This document shows positions 16,892-26,139 of a stretch of DNA of 46,167 nucleotides, one piece after another. The notes under the pieces are model-generated. The model saw only the letters and a program-made list of their open reading frames with translations. It had not been told where the DNA came from and did no database searches. Numbering within the stretch: position 1 is the first letter of the stretch; each line of letters starts with the position of its first letter. The stretch spans positions 1 to 46,167 of the forward strand of contig CAMWID010000022.1 of NCBI GenBank assembly GCA_947174235.1. The letters are read 5' to 3'. This DNA is from an uncultured Porphyromonadaceae bacterium (GTDB lineage Bacteria; Bacteroidota; Bacteroidia; Bacteroidales; Muribaculaceae). Position numbers and translations under genes: made by a program.

Positions 16892-17815
16892 ATGTCTGAC
16901 ACCATTTATCATATTCCCGCATTACTCAAAGAGACTATCAAGCTGTTGGAAATCAAGCCGAACGGTAAATATGTAGACGCCACATTCGGTGGCGGCGGCC
17001 ATTCACGCGCCATACTTGAGGCTCTGGACGCGGACGGGCATCTCTATTCGTTTGACAGGGACATGGACGCATATGTCAACAGGATTGATGACAGCAGGTT
17101 TACATTTGTCCATTCCAACTTCCGTTTTATAGAAAACTTCATGCGCTATCATGATGCCGGAAAGATAGACGGTGTGCTTGCCGACCTCGGGGTCAGTTTC
17201 CATCATTTTGATTCAGGGGAACGAGGTTTTTCATTTCGTACAGATGCCCCTCTGGACATGAGGATGAACAGAGACTCAATGGTCACCGCCGCGACAATAG
17301 TGGCTGAGGCTGAAGAATCAGATCTGAGAAGGATATTTAATTCCTATGCGGATCTCAAGAATCCCGGGAAAGTAGCTAAAGCGATAGTAAAGGGAAGATC
17401 CTCTTCCCCGATAGAAAGCACCTTCCGTCTTGCAGAAGTGGTGCGAACCGCGATAGATCCTCGTCAGGAAAAGAAGGAACTTGCCCAGGTGTTTCAGGCT
17501 TTGCGCATAGAGACCAATGATGAGATGGGGGATCTGAGGCGGTTCCTGACATCAGTTCCGAAAGTTCTCCGCAGAGGGGGCAGGCTTGCAGTTCTCACCT
17601 ACCATTCCATAGAAGACCGCATGGTGAAAAATTTCATGAAGACGGGGAACGTGGAGGGAAAGGAAGACAAAGATTTCTTCGGACGCGTAACAACGCCGTG
17701 GAGACTTGTTACCCGAAAGCCCGTAGAGCCCAGTCCGGCGGAGGTAGAGGCAAATCCCCGGTCGCGGAGCGCCAAACTGCGGGTCGCCGAATATATCGGA
17801 CTTGACAATGAATGA
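16892..17815 (+). CDS. rsmH: 16S rRNA (cytosine-1402 N4)-methyltransferase RsmH
   Basis: A 307-residue SAM-dependent methyltransferase that modifies C1402 in the 30S decoding centre. The family start HIPALLKETI, the SAM-binding motif DATFGGGGHS (residues 29-38), LADLGVSFHHFD, GFSFRTDAPLDMRM and the C-terminal LTYHSIEDRMVK block are all present. It opens the dcw cluster, as in most bacteria, but the usual preceding gene mraZ is not here. The next gene, ftsL-like, begins 51 bases downstream. Confidence 0.96.
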   Translation: MSDTIYHIPALLKETIKLLEIKPNGKYVDATFGGGGHSRAILEALDADGHLYSFDRDMDAYVNRIDDSRFTFVHSNFRFIENFMRYHDAGKIDGVLADLGVSFHHFDSGERGFSFRTDAPLDMRMNRDSMVTAATIVAEAEESDLRRIFNSYADLKNPGKVAKAIVKGRSSSPIESTFRLAEVVRTAIDPRQEKKELAQVFQALRIETNDEMGDLRRFLTSVPKVLRRGGRLAVLTYHSIEDRMVKNFMKTGNVEGKEDKDFFGRVTTPWRLVTRKPVEPSPAEVEANPRSRSAKLRVAEYIGLDNE

Positions 17816-17866
17816 CCGGTATTCAAGATGTAAAGATTAAAAACATATTCTCAACTCTCCCTTGAA

Positions 17867-18244
17867 ATGGCTGAAACAGATATACGGACAGGAAATCAAA
17901 AGAAAACCAATACCAGGCGTCCGGCTCCTACGTGGATGGCTGACGTTCGCTACGGACGTTCGTTGTCCGTTGACTTTTTCAAACGGAACGCATGGCTGCT
18001 GATGGTTTTCGTGGTGGCGCTGCTCTCATTGATGGGCTTGCGCTATAAGACAAAGACAAAAATGGAAGAGATCAAGCGTCTGCGTGTGGAACTGCAGAGG
18101 GCTGAAAGCTCCAAACTCCAGGAAAAGGCGGCATATATGTCGCTGATACGAGAGACAGAAATGAAACGGATGGTGGAGGAAAAGGGGCTGGGACTGGAAT
18201 TTCAGGAATTTCCACCTTATCAACTGGAATTGATAAAAGACTGA
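17867..18244 (+). CDS. ftsL: FtsL-like cell division protein
   Basis: A 125-residue bitopic protein: a basic cytoplasmic N-terminus (residues 1-41), one membrane helix (about 42-60), and an extracytoplasmic coiled coil rich in Lys and Glu (about 61-110). This is the FtsL layout, and the position between rsmH and ftsI is where ftsL lies in Bacteroidetes clusters. Sequence conservation in this family is low, so the call rests on topology and context. It would act in a complex with FtsQ at the septum to activate FtsWI. Confidence 0.8.
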   Translation: MAETDIRTGNQKKTNTRRPAPTWMADVRYGRSLSVDFFKRNAWLLMVFVVALLSLMGLRYKTKTKMEEIKRLRVELQRAESSKLQEKAAYMSLIRETEMKRMVEEKGLGLEFQEFPPYQLELIKD

Positions 18245-18262
18245 AAACAATCAACGCTACAC

Positions 18263-20404
18263 ATGACTGCAAAATCTAAAAAGAACAAAGGACAGACCAA
18301 CAAGAACCATATTCTTTTCCGATATGGACTAATCACGCTCGCCTTTATGCTTTTCTCTATCGCCGTGGTGGTAAAGCTGTTTGATACGACCGTGATAGAG
18401 GCTCCACAGTGGAACGAACGGGCGCGTAAAGAGCTTTCCAAGACTACGGTCATACCTCCCGAGAGGGGCAACATCCTTGCGTCAAACGGCAATATTCTCG
18501 CCTGCAATCTCAAGGTGTATGACATAAAGCTTGATCTGCGGCATAATAAAATTCCGAAAGATATCATATGGGCAAAGATAGACAGTCTTGCCGATTCCCT
18601 CGACTATCATTATCCGAGGGTAAGGAATCTTACTCAGCATCCGGATACGTTTAAGAAATACACCTGGCATCGTCGTCTTAAGAAGGAGCTTGACAAGGAT
18701 CCAGGCAAAAGGACGCGTGCCTTAAGGATAGCCCAGAAGAAGACACTTGAGGATTTCGAGAGGATCCGTAATTTCCCCTTTCTCCGTGATTTCAAGGGGC
18801 GTGGCTTCCGTATTCCGGTCTACAAGGAGGAAAAAAACGTAAGGATTTATCCCTATGGACGCATGGCATACAGAAGTATCGGAAGAGTCAACGAGAATTT
18901 CAAGACCGGAGAGTTTCATGGATACTCCGGACTTGAAAAAGACCTTGACACGCTACTTTATGGAAAGCCTGGTATTGCCAAGAAAGTGGCGTTGACCTCA
19001 AGTATAGGCAATTGGGTTACGGAACCGCCGATAAGGGGTTTTGATATCCTTACGACCATAGACATAGATCTTCAGGATATGCTTGAGGAGGAACTTCTCA
19101 ATATATGCGAAAGCTCGAATGCCGAATGGGGTACGGCAATACTGATGGAAGTCGAGACCGGAGAGATAAAGGCGATATCCAACATAGAGCTTCTTGACAA
19201 CGGCACCTATGGGGAGGCGCTCAACCGTGCCGTGCTCCCGTTTGAACCCGGATCCGTGATGAAGCCTATCTCAATGATGATTGCATTTGAAGACGGTCTG
19301 GTGAAAGATGTGAACGATGTCGTGGACTGCAGCCCTTTCCAACGCACGAGCGATCCTCACGCGCCGGGAGTGAAAAACATGAAGCAGGTTATAGAGATGT
19401 CGTCAAATACCGGGATTGCGCGTGTGATATTCAGGGGTTACGCCAACGATCCCTCCCTTTTTTATGACCGTCTGAGCTCAATAGGGTTCTTTGAGCCGAT
19501 GCACAGCGGCATAGCCGGAGAATGTGTGCCGAGAGTCAGGAAGCTGCTCCCGCAGGATTCTCGCGGAAACAATATCACCCTTACAGCCCGGCATCTTGAC
19601 CTTGCCCGTCAGGCATACGGATATAATACTGAAATACCGCCGCTTTATACATTGTCGGTCTACAATGCCATAGCAAACGGTGGCAGATACGTTCGTCCGC
19701 ATCTTGTGAGATCTCTCATTGATGAAAACGGCAGGGATTCCATACTCCCCATCGATTATATCCGCGACAAGATATGTTCGCGGGAGACTGCCGAAAAAGT
19801 CAAGACATGTCTGCGTGAAGTGGTATGGGGAGAACATGGCACAGCGAGGATGGTAAGAGACGACCGTGTAGAGGTTGTAGGAAAGACAGGGACCGCCTAT
19901 CCGGTGGAAAAAGGTGTCTACAACCAGTTGAAACGCCGTTATGCTTTTGCCGGATTTTTTCCATATGACAATCCCCGTTACTCCTGTATGGCACTTGTGC
20001 TCGGTCCGTCCGGGACGAGCGCCAACCGCACATCGGGTCAGGTAGTAAAGAATATGGCGGTCAAGATGTTTGCACGAGGAATGCTTAACAACACGTCGAC
20101 ATTTACCGGAGAAAAGTCTTCTGACGTGCCGGTTTTCTCGGCATCAGACAAATACGTTTCTTCCGAGCTTCTGCCGTCGCTTGGCATAACGAGGTCGAGA
20201 AAAGTGAAATCAGGGGCTGAGGGATACAATCAAAAGACAGTCCCGAGCGTTATCGGATATGACGCCCCCACCGCCGTTATGCTTCTGGAGCAACGCGGGC
20301 TTAACGTTGTGATACGCGGCTCAGGAAGAGTCGTGTCGCAATCCATTCCGAAAGGGAGTCCGGTGAATCAGGGTGGAAAGATCGTGCTTGATCTGCACAT
20401 ATAA
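18263..20404 (+). CDS. ftsI: Septal peptidoglycan transpeptidase FtsI (PBP3-type) with PASTA domain
   Basis: A 713-residue class B penicillin-binding protein. It has a membrane anchor near residues 22-44, a pedestal domain with RGNIL motif, and a transpeptidase domain with the three catalytic motifs: Ser331-x-x-Lys334 (SVMK), Ser380-Ser-Asn382 and Lys541-Thr-Gly543. A C-terminal PASTA-like domain (about 655-713, VPSVIGYDAPTAVMLLEQRG) makes it closer to the PBP2x/SpoVD arrangement than to E. coli FtsI, which lacks PASTA. It forms the septal synthase with FtsW, encoded downstream. It starts 18 bases after ftsL. Confidence 0.95.
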   Translation: MTAKSKKNKGQTNKNHILFRYGLITLAFMLFSIAVVVKLFDTTVIEAPQWNERARKELSKTTVIPPERGNILASNGNILACNLKVYDIKLDLRHNKIPKDIIWAKIDSLADSLDYHYPRVRNLTQHPDTFKKYTWHRRLKKELDKDPGKRTRALRIAQKKTLEDFERIRNFPFLRDFKGRGFRIPVYKEEKNVRIYPYGRMAYRSIGRVNENFKTGEFHGYSGLEKDLDTLLYGKPGIAKKVALTSSIGNWVTEPPIRGFDILTTIDIDLQDMLEEELLNICESSNAEWGTAILMEVETGEIKAISNIELLDNGTYGEALNRAVLPFEPGSVMKPISMMIAFEDGLVKDVNDVVDCSPFQRTSDPHAPGVKNMKQVIEMSSNTGIARVIFRGYANDPSLFYDRLSSIGFFEPMHSGIAGECVPRVRKLLPQDSRGNNITLTARHLDLARQAYGYNTEIPPLYTLSVYNAIANGGRYVRPHLVRSLIDENGRDSILPIDYIRDKICSRETAEKVKTCLREVVWGEHGTARMVRDDRVEVVGKTGTAYPVEKGVYNQLKRRYAFAGFFPYDNPRYSCMALVLGPSGTSANRTSGQVVKNMAVKMFARGMLNNTSTFTGEKSSDVPVFSASDKYVSSELLPSLGITRSRKVKSGAEGYNQKTVPSVIGYDAPTAVMLLEQRGLNVVIRGSGRVVSQSIPKGSPVNQGGKIVLDLHI

Positions 20405-20436
20405 TCAAAATTCAGGAATAAAAACCGCTATATAAT

Positions 20437-21912
20437 ATGACTTCAAAATTATCAACCCTGCTCAAAGACATAGATGTCATTGAGATAATAGGAGAGACAG
20501 ACAAAAATATAACCTCACTCGAAAGCGATTCGAGAAAAGTGGAGAAAGACGGCATTTTTGTAGCCGTAAGGGGTGTTACCAACGACGGGCATAAATATAT
20601 CCCGGTAGTGGCGAGCGCGCATGTAGGTGCGATAGTGTGCGAGGAACTTCCCGCCACATTCGAGAAAGGGATCACTTACGTGCATGTGGCAGACTCTGCG
20701 GAGGCGCTCGGCAGACTCGCGTCGGCGTGGTACGGTCATCCCTCGTCAAAACTGAAACTTGTGGGAGTGACCGGAACCAACGGCAAGACCACCACCGCCA
20801 CCCTGCTTTATGAGATGGCGAGGCTTGAGGGTTTCAAGGCGGGATTGCTTTCCACGGTCTGCAATTATGTAGGCGACCGTGCGGTTCCCACCACCCACAC
20901 GACCCCCGATCCGTTGACATTGAACGAGCTTCTTTCCGAAATGGTGGAAGAAGGATGTGAATATGCCTTCATGGAAGTGTCATCGCATTCCACGGCACAG
21001 AAAAGGGTTGCGGGGCTACGTTTCGCAGGAGGTATCTTTACCAATCTGACGAGAGATCATCTTGACTATCACGGTACGGTAGAGAATTATATGAAAGCTA
21101 AAAAAGCATTCTTCGATATGCTTCCGTCAGATGCGTTCGCTCTTACCAACGCTGACGACAAGAATGGCTTGTACATGGTGCAGAATACGCGTGCAAAAGT
21201 GTATACATACTCTCTCCGCGCGGATGCCGATTTCAGGGGGAAAGTGCTTGAGACTCGTCTTGACGGCACGCTCATGCTTCTCAACGGCAGAGAAGTGGAA
21301 GTCCAGTTTACAGGAAGGTTCAATGCCTATAATCTGACAGATGTCTATGGGGCTTCGTTGCTTACCGGTTTTGATCCCGAGGAGGTGCTGGTCAATATGA
21401 GCAGACTTGTGCCTGTGGCGGGACGTTTCCAGCCGTTCCTTTCAAAAGACGGGGTAGCTGCGATAGTGGATTACGCGCATACGCCAGATGCCCTTATAAA
21501 TGTTCTTGACACGATACGTGAGATAGTAGGATCAGAAGGCGAGATAATTACCGTTGTCGGGGCAGGCGGAAACCGTGATCACGGGAAGCGTCCCATGATG
21601 GCTCAGGAAGCCGCCTGCAGGAGTGACTATCTTTTCCTCACGAGCGACAATCCGCGCAACGAAGTGCCTGAAGATATTATCGCCGACATGAAAGCGGGGC
21701 TTAACAGGGATGAACTCGGACGCACCGAGTGTGTCACCGACCGCAGGGAGGCTATTCGCAAGGCGGTGTCGCGCGCCCGTCCCGGCACAGTGGTGCTTGT
21801 GGCGGGAAAAGGTCATGAGACATATCAGGAAGTGAACGGAGTGCGTCATCATTTCGATGACCGCGAAGAGGTGAAGGCAGCATTTGAAGAAAGGATTAAA
21901 ACCGGCTTATAA
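20437..21912 (+). CDS. murE: UDP-MurNAc-L-Ala-D-Glu:meso-diaminopimelate ligase MurE
   Basis: A 491-residue Mur ligase that adds the third stem-peptide residue. ATP-binding loop [11 protein letters not shown] spans 110-120, and the central-domain signatures FMEVSSHS and [11 protein letters not shown] are present. The substrate-selecting motif is Asp404-Asn-Pro-Arg407 (DNPR), which marks meso-diaminopimelate rather than lysine enzymes, so the wall should be of the DAP type, as in other Bacteroidales. It follows ftsI by 32 bases and precedes mraY by 2. Confidence 0.96.
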   Translation: MTSKLSTLLKDIDVIEIIGETDKNITSLESDSRKVEKDGIFVAVRGVTNDGHKYIPVVASAHVGAIVCEELPATFEKGITYVHVADSAEALGRLASAWYGHPSSKLKLVGVTGTNGKTTTATLLYEMARLEGFKAGLLSTVCNYVGDRAVPTTHTTPDPLTLNELLSEMVEEGCEYAFMEVSSHSTAQKRVAGLRFAGGIFTNLTRDHLDYHGTVENYMKAKKAFFDMLPSDAFALTNADDKNGLYMVQNTRAKVYTYSLRADADFRGKVLETRLDGTLMLLNGREVEVQFTGRFNAYNLTDVYGASLLTGFDPEEVLVNMSRLVPVAGRFQPFLSKDGVAAIVDYAHTPDALINVLDTIREIVGSEGEIITVVGAGGNRDHGKRPMMAQEAACRSDYLFLTSDNPRNEVPEDIIADMKAGLNRDELGRTECVTDRREAIRKAVSRARPGTVVLVAGKGHETYQEVNGVRHHFDDREEVKAAFEERIKTGL

Positions 21913-21914
21913 AA

Positions 21915-23249
21915 ATGATATATTCGCTTTTCAAGCTTCTTCAGGATGTGGATATCCCCGGGGCGCGTCTGATGGATTACATCACTTTCCGGGCGGGTGT
22001 CTCTTTCTCGCTTTCGATGCTTATCGCCTTGATATTCGGTAAATACATCATACGGAGATTGCAAAGGATGCAGGTCGGGGAGGTCGTGCGTAATTTGGGT
22101 CTTGAGGGACAGATGAAGAAGACCGGCACCCCCACCATGGGCGGCATAATAATAATACTGTCGATACTGGTGCCGTGTGTGCTTTTCGGGAACCTGTCGA
22201 ACATCTACATGATCCTGATGCTTGTCGCCACAGTGTGGATGGGATCCATAGGCTTTCTTGATGATTACCGGAAGCTCAAATACCATAACAAAGACGGACT
22301 TCAGGGTAAATACAAGGTGATCGGTCAGGTGGGACTCGGGTTGCTTGTGGGTATCACCATGTGGCTCTCCCCTTCTATAGTCATGAGCCGTGACTCCGTA
22401 GAAGACCGTCGTTCCACGAATGAAAATATAGTGATATTTGACGCTTCTTCAGACACTTCTTCAGCTGTCTTCGCCATCGAAAATGGAAATCATGATGGAA
22501 TTGCATATACTCGTCCGGAGAAGACACCGCAGACAACTATCCCGTTTGTGAAAAACAATAATTTCAATTATGAGTGGCTTACGGGATGGATTCAGGACAA
22601 GAATGTCGCCAACACGCTTGGCTGGCTTGTGTTTGTATTTGTAGTGATAGTGGTGGTCACTGCTGTCAGCAACGGCGCCAATCTTACAGACGGGCTTGAC
22701 GGATTGTGTGCGGGGACATCGGCGATCATCGGTGTCGCCCTCGCGATTATGGCATATCTGGGAGGTAATGTCATATACTCAGGCTATCTGAATATCATGT
22801 ATATACCTGGCAGCGAGGAATTGGTGGTATATGCGGCGGCATTCATAGGGGCTCTGGTGGGTTTCCTTTGGTACAATGCGTTTCCGGCTCAGGTGTTCAT
22901 GGGCGACACCGGCAGTCTTACGATAGGGGGAATCCTGGCGGTTTTCGCCATCCTCATCCGCAAAGAGCTGTTGATACCTGTCTTGTGCCTTATCTTCTTC
23001 ATAGAAGACCTTTCGGTGATAATGCAGGTGGGATATTTCAAATATACCAAGAAAAAATATGGGGAGGGTCGCCGCATCTTCAAGATGACACCTTTGCATC
23101 ATCATTTTCAGAAGGCGGGCGATGTCTCAGTAAAATGTCTTGTGAATTTCCCGAAGAGTCCGGTGCCTGAGTCTAAGATTGTGACGAGATTCTGGATCGT
23201 AGGGATCCTGCTTGCCACCTTGACCTTCGTGACACTGAAGATACGCTGA
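21915..23249 (+). CDS. mraY: Phospho-MurNAc-pentapeptide transferase MraY
   Basis: A 444-residue polytopic enzyme that transfers phospho-MurNAc-pentapeptide to undecaprenyl phosphate to make lipid I. Key motifs are GTPTMGG, the catalytic DDYRK, NLTDGLDGL, FMGDTGSL and PLHHHFQ. It is about 80 residues longer than E. coli MraY. One insertion (about residues 155-215, polar and partly acidic) fits the long Bacteroidetes form. A second short insertion of about a dozen residues follows the HHH motif (KAGDVSVKCLVNFPKSPVPE) before the last helix. Both map to loops, so the enzyme is expected to be active. Confidence 0.95.
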   Translation: MIYSLFKLLQDVDIPGARLMDYITFRAGVSFSLSMLIALIFGKYIIRRLQRMQVGEVVRNLGLEGQMKKTGTPTMGGIIIILSILVPCVLFGNLSNIYMILMLVATVWMGSIGFLDDYRKLKYHNKDGLQGKYKVIGQVGLGLLVGITMWLSPSIVMSRDSVEDRRSTNENIVIFDASSDTSSAVFAIENGNHDGIAYTRPEKTPQTTIPFVKNNNFNYEWLTGWIQDKNVANTLGWLVFVFVVIVVVTAVSNGANLTDGLDGLCAGTSAIIGVALAIMAYLGGNVIYSGYLNIMYIPGSEELVVYAAAFIGALVGFLWYNAFPAQVFMGDTGSLTIGGILAVFAILIRKELLIPVLCLIFFIEDLSVIMQVGYFKYTKKKYGEGRRIFKMTPLHHHFQKAGDVSVKCLVNFPKSPVPESKIVTRFWIVGILLATLTFVTLKIR

Positions 23250-23335
23250 TCGGATGCATGGCGCAGGTCCCTTCAATATCAAATTTTATATAAACCAATA
23301 AACTCTTAGTCAGAGTTATCAAAACAGAATATCTT

Positions 23336-24721
23336 GTGAGTATAAACAAACATAATATAGATACCGACGGACGTCTGGTTGTTCTCGGCGGCGGCGAAAG
23401 CGGTGCCGGGGCGGCTGTTCTCGGCAAGGTAAAGGGTATGGATGTGTTTCTGTCGGATATGGGGAAGATCTCAGAGAAATACAAATCGCTCCTTGACAGC
23501 TATGGAATCCCTTATGAAGAAGGCTCCCATACGGAAGAGAAGATCCTTTCAGCTGATGTGGTGGTGAAAAGTCCGGGCATACCTCCCTATGCTCCTATGG
23601 TGGAGAAAATCGTTGCCAAAGGTATTCCGGTATTATCGGAAATAGAGTTCGCCGCCGGCTTTACAGACTCCAGGATGGTGTGTATCACGGGATCCAACGG
23701 CAAGACCACCACTACCCTGCTCACCCACCACATACTTTGTAAGGCGGGTCTTGACGCGGGTCTTGCGGGAAACGTCGGTAAAAGTCTCGCCCTACAGGTC
23801 GCTACAGATCCTCACGACATATATGTGATAGAGCTGTCAAGTTTCCAGCTTGAAAACATGTATAAATTCAAGGCGAATATCGCCGTGATAATGAATATCA
23901 CGCCGGATCATCTTGACAGATACGACTACAAGATGGAGAATTATGTGGCAGCCAAGTTCCGGATACTTCAGAATCAGACAAAAGACGATTATTTCGTATA
24001 CTGGCAGGATGATCCGGTAATCAGGGAGCAGATCGCACATGTGCAGAGCGAGGCGCTGCAGCTGCCGTTCGGAATAGACAGGGAAGAAAATTCGGCGGCT
24101 TTTGTAGAAGACGGTATTGTTCATTTCTCGGTGCCGGGCGATGTCTGGGAGATTCCCAGAGACCGGCTGTCGCTTCCGGGACTTCATAACCTCTATAATT
24201 CGATGGCGGCTGGAATATCCGCTTCGGTTCTGAATATCAAAAAAGAAAACATCCGTGAGGCTCTCGAAGACTTTGAAGCGGTGGAACACCGTCTGGAATA
24301 TGTGGCTACAGTCGATGGGGTAAGATATGTGAACGATTCCAAGGCGACAAATGTCAATTCCACCTGGTACGCGCTCGAAAGTATGACCTCCCCTACCGTT
24401 CTTATTCTCGGAGGAAAAGACAAGGGTAATGATTATTCAGAAATCGAAGAGCTTGTGAGGCAAAAGGTAAAGGCGGTGGTGTGCATGGGGCTACACAATG
24501 AGAAGCTGATGGAATTTTTCTCGGAGAAGGTCCCGATGATAGCCGACACCCATACGCTTTCAGACGCGCTTGAGGCATGCCGCCGGTTTGCCTCCGAAGG
24601 GGATACGGTGCTTCTTTCACCTTGCTGTGCAAGTTTTGATCTTTTCAAAAGCTACGAAGACCGTGGAGAACAGTTCAAATCTGCAGTCAGGTCGATGGAA
24701 CGGTCTGGAGGGAAGGGTTGA
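23336..24721 (+). CDS. murD: UDP-MurNAc-L-alanine:D-glutamate ligase MurD (GTG start)
   Basis: A 461-residue Mur ligase that adds D-Glu to UDP-MurNAc-L-Ala. The Rossmann-like start LVVLGGGESGAG, ATP loop GSNGKTTTT at 119-127, NITPDHLDRY and the C-terminal LSPCCASFDLF block are present. The start must be GTG at 23336: the next in-frame ATG lies after the N-terminal glycine motif and would remove it. There is an 86-base gap from mraY, the largest within this part of the cluster, with no consensus promoter that I can see. Confidence 0.95.
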   Translation: MSINKHNIDTDGRLVVLGGGESGAGAAVLGKVKGMDVFLSDMGKISEKYKSLLDSYGIPYEEGSHTEEKILSADVVVKSPGIPPYAPMVEKIVAKGIPVLSEIEFAAGFTDSRMVCITGSNGKTTTTLLTHHILCKAGLDAGLAGNVGKSLALQVATDPHDIYVIELSSFQLENMYKFKANIAVIMNITPDHLDRYDYKMENYVAAKFRILQNQTKDDYFVYWQDDPVIREQIAHVQSEALQLPFGIDREENSAAFVEDGIVHFSVPGDVWEIPRDRLSLPGLHNLYNSMAAGISASVLNIKKENIREALEDFEAVEHRLEYVATVDGVRYVNDSKATNVNSTWYALESMTSPTVLILGGKDKGNDYSEIEELVRQKVKAVVCMGLHNEKLMEFFSEKVPMIADTHTLSDALEACRRFASEGDTVLLSPCCASFDLFKSYEDRGEQFKSAVRSMERSGGKG

Positions 24722-24768
24722 CTACTTCGGATATTCAAGCTAAGATAATGACATTCACGCTATAAATT

Positions 24769-26139
24769 ATGGAAACAAACAACGAATCTATTTCTCAGGG
24801 TCTGACGATAAAGGAGACAGTCGACGGCGTAGCGGTGGAAAGCTCACGGGAGCGCCGCCAGCGCCGTCCGGCGGCGGTAGTCAGACAGAAGGCTGATACA
24901 TATATCTGGGGTATTTATATAATGCTTCTGATGGTCTCGGTCATAGAGCTTTTTTCCGCATCAAGCGCTGAGGTTTCAGGTGCCAATGTCTATATGCCTC
25001 TCATAAGGCATGGTATATTCCTTGTGCTCGGACTTGGTCTGGTAATGGCTTTGCAGAACACACATTACGGTTATTTCAGCCGTTTCGCGTGGTTTCTCGC
25101 GCTTGTCTCTTTGGGGCTGCTTATGTTCTCGAATTTCTTCGGCATAGAGATCAACGGCGCTCAGCGAGCGATAAATATAGCCGGATTTACCATTCAGCCT
25201 GCCGAGATAGTGAAACTGACTGTAGTCGTGCTTCTTGCCACTATCCTCGGACGCCATCAGCAGCCCAGAGGAGTTTCTACGCGCGGGATGGTCGAGGCTG
25301 CGGTGGTGGTCATAGTATTTGGCGGCTGCCTGTGGAAAAACGGTCTGACCAATACGATATTGCTTTTCGGGGTCAGTCTGTCGATGTTCCTTATCGGGGG
25401 GATGAAGTGGAAAAAATTCCTTTTGATACTGTGTGTATACGGTATATGCGGAGGGATATTGTTTGTTATCAAATACCAGGACGACAAGAAAAATGAATTT
25501 GATTCGGTCGCCAAGACAGAACAAGTCTCCGGAGGAGAGAACGATGGACGTGCAGACACACATAAAGGTCGTATAAGCCGATTTCTCGAAGGAGTCCATC
25601 CGAATGATCCGATTGACGATTTCAACCGACAGGTGGTATTTGCAAAGATCTCGCAGGCAAATGGCGGAGTGCTCGGACAAGGTCCCGGCAATTCCAGAGA
25701 GAGCGCGCGGCTTCCGCTTGCGTTTTCAGACTACATATATTCGATTATCGTAGAAGACACAGGATTTGTAGGGGGAGTCTTCCTGCTTGTGCTGTATCTG
25801 TTTCTTCTTGCGCGTGCGGGAAGGATAGCATATCGATGTTCCCGAGCTTTCCCGGCTTTCCTGATAATGGGATGTGCCGTGCTTATCGTATTCCAGGCGT
25901 TGGTGCACATGGCTATTGTCACCGGTCTGTTCCCAGTCAGCGGACAGCCGTTGCCGTTGATTTCCAAGGGAGGTACGTCTGTGCTGGTGATGTCGGCAGC
26001 TATAGGAATCATGTTGTCGGTTAGCCGTTTTGCTGTGACAAGCGGCAACAAGAGCGAGATAAAACAAGAAATAAAAGAATTGCCCGAAGATATGCAGGCT
26101 GCGAATTTCTCCGGACAGTCAAACGATACATCAAGATGA
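24769..26139 (+). CDS. ftsW: Septal peptidoglycan glycosyltransferase FtsW
   Basis: A 456-residue SEDS-family polymerase. A hydrophilic, Arg-rich cytoplasmic N-terminus (about 1-45, with RERRQRRP) precedes roughly ten membrane helices. Conserved elements include NGAQRAINIAGFTIQPAEIVKL and, near the end, GLFPVSGQPLPLISKGGTS. The large loop at about 235-300 is charged and contains the NRQVVFAKISQANGGVLGQGPGNS type SEDS signature. It works with FtsI. Its last codons overlap the start of murG by 4 bases (ATGA), so translation is coupled. Confidence 0.95.
   Translation: METNNESISQGLTIKETVDGVAVESSRERRQRRPAAVVRQKADTYIWGIYIMLLMVSVIELFSASSAEVSGANVYMPLIRHGIFLVLGLGLVMALQNTHYGYFSRFAWFLALVSLGLLMFSNFFGIEINGAQRAINIAGFTIQPAEIVKLTVVVLLATILGRHQQPRGVSTRGMVEAAVVVIVFGGCLWKNGLTNTILLFGVSLSMFLIGGMKWKKFLLILCVYGICGGILFVIKYQDDKKNEFDSVAKTEQVSGGENDGRADTHKGRISRFLEGVHPNDPIDDFNRQVVFAKISQANGGVLGQGPGNSRESARLPLAFSDYIYSIIVEDTGFVGGVFLLVLYLFLLARAGRIAYRCSRAFPAFLIMGCAVLIVFQALVHMAIVTGLFPVSGQPLPLISKGGTSVLVMSAAIGIMLSVSRFAVTSGNKSEIKQEIKELPEDMQAANFSGQSNDTSR

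Noticed and set aside
23837..24289. 150-codon open frame antisense to murD
   Set aside because: No domain, and murD in the opposite frame is complete and conserved.
24976..25680. 234-codon open frame antisense to ftsW
   Set aside because: His/Gln/Tyr-rich composition typical of an antisense shadow, while the plus strand encodes a clear FtsW.
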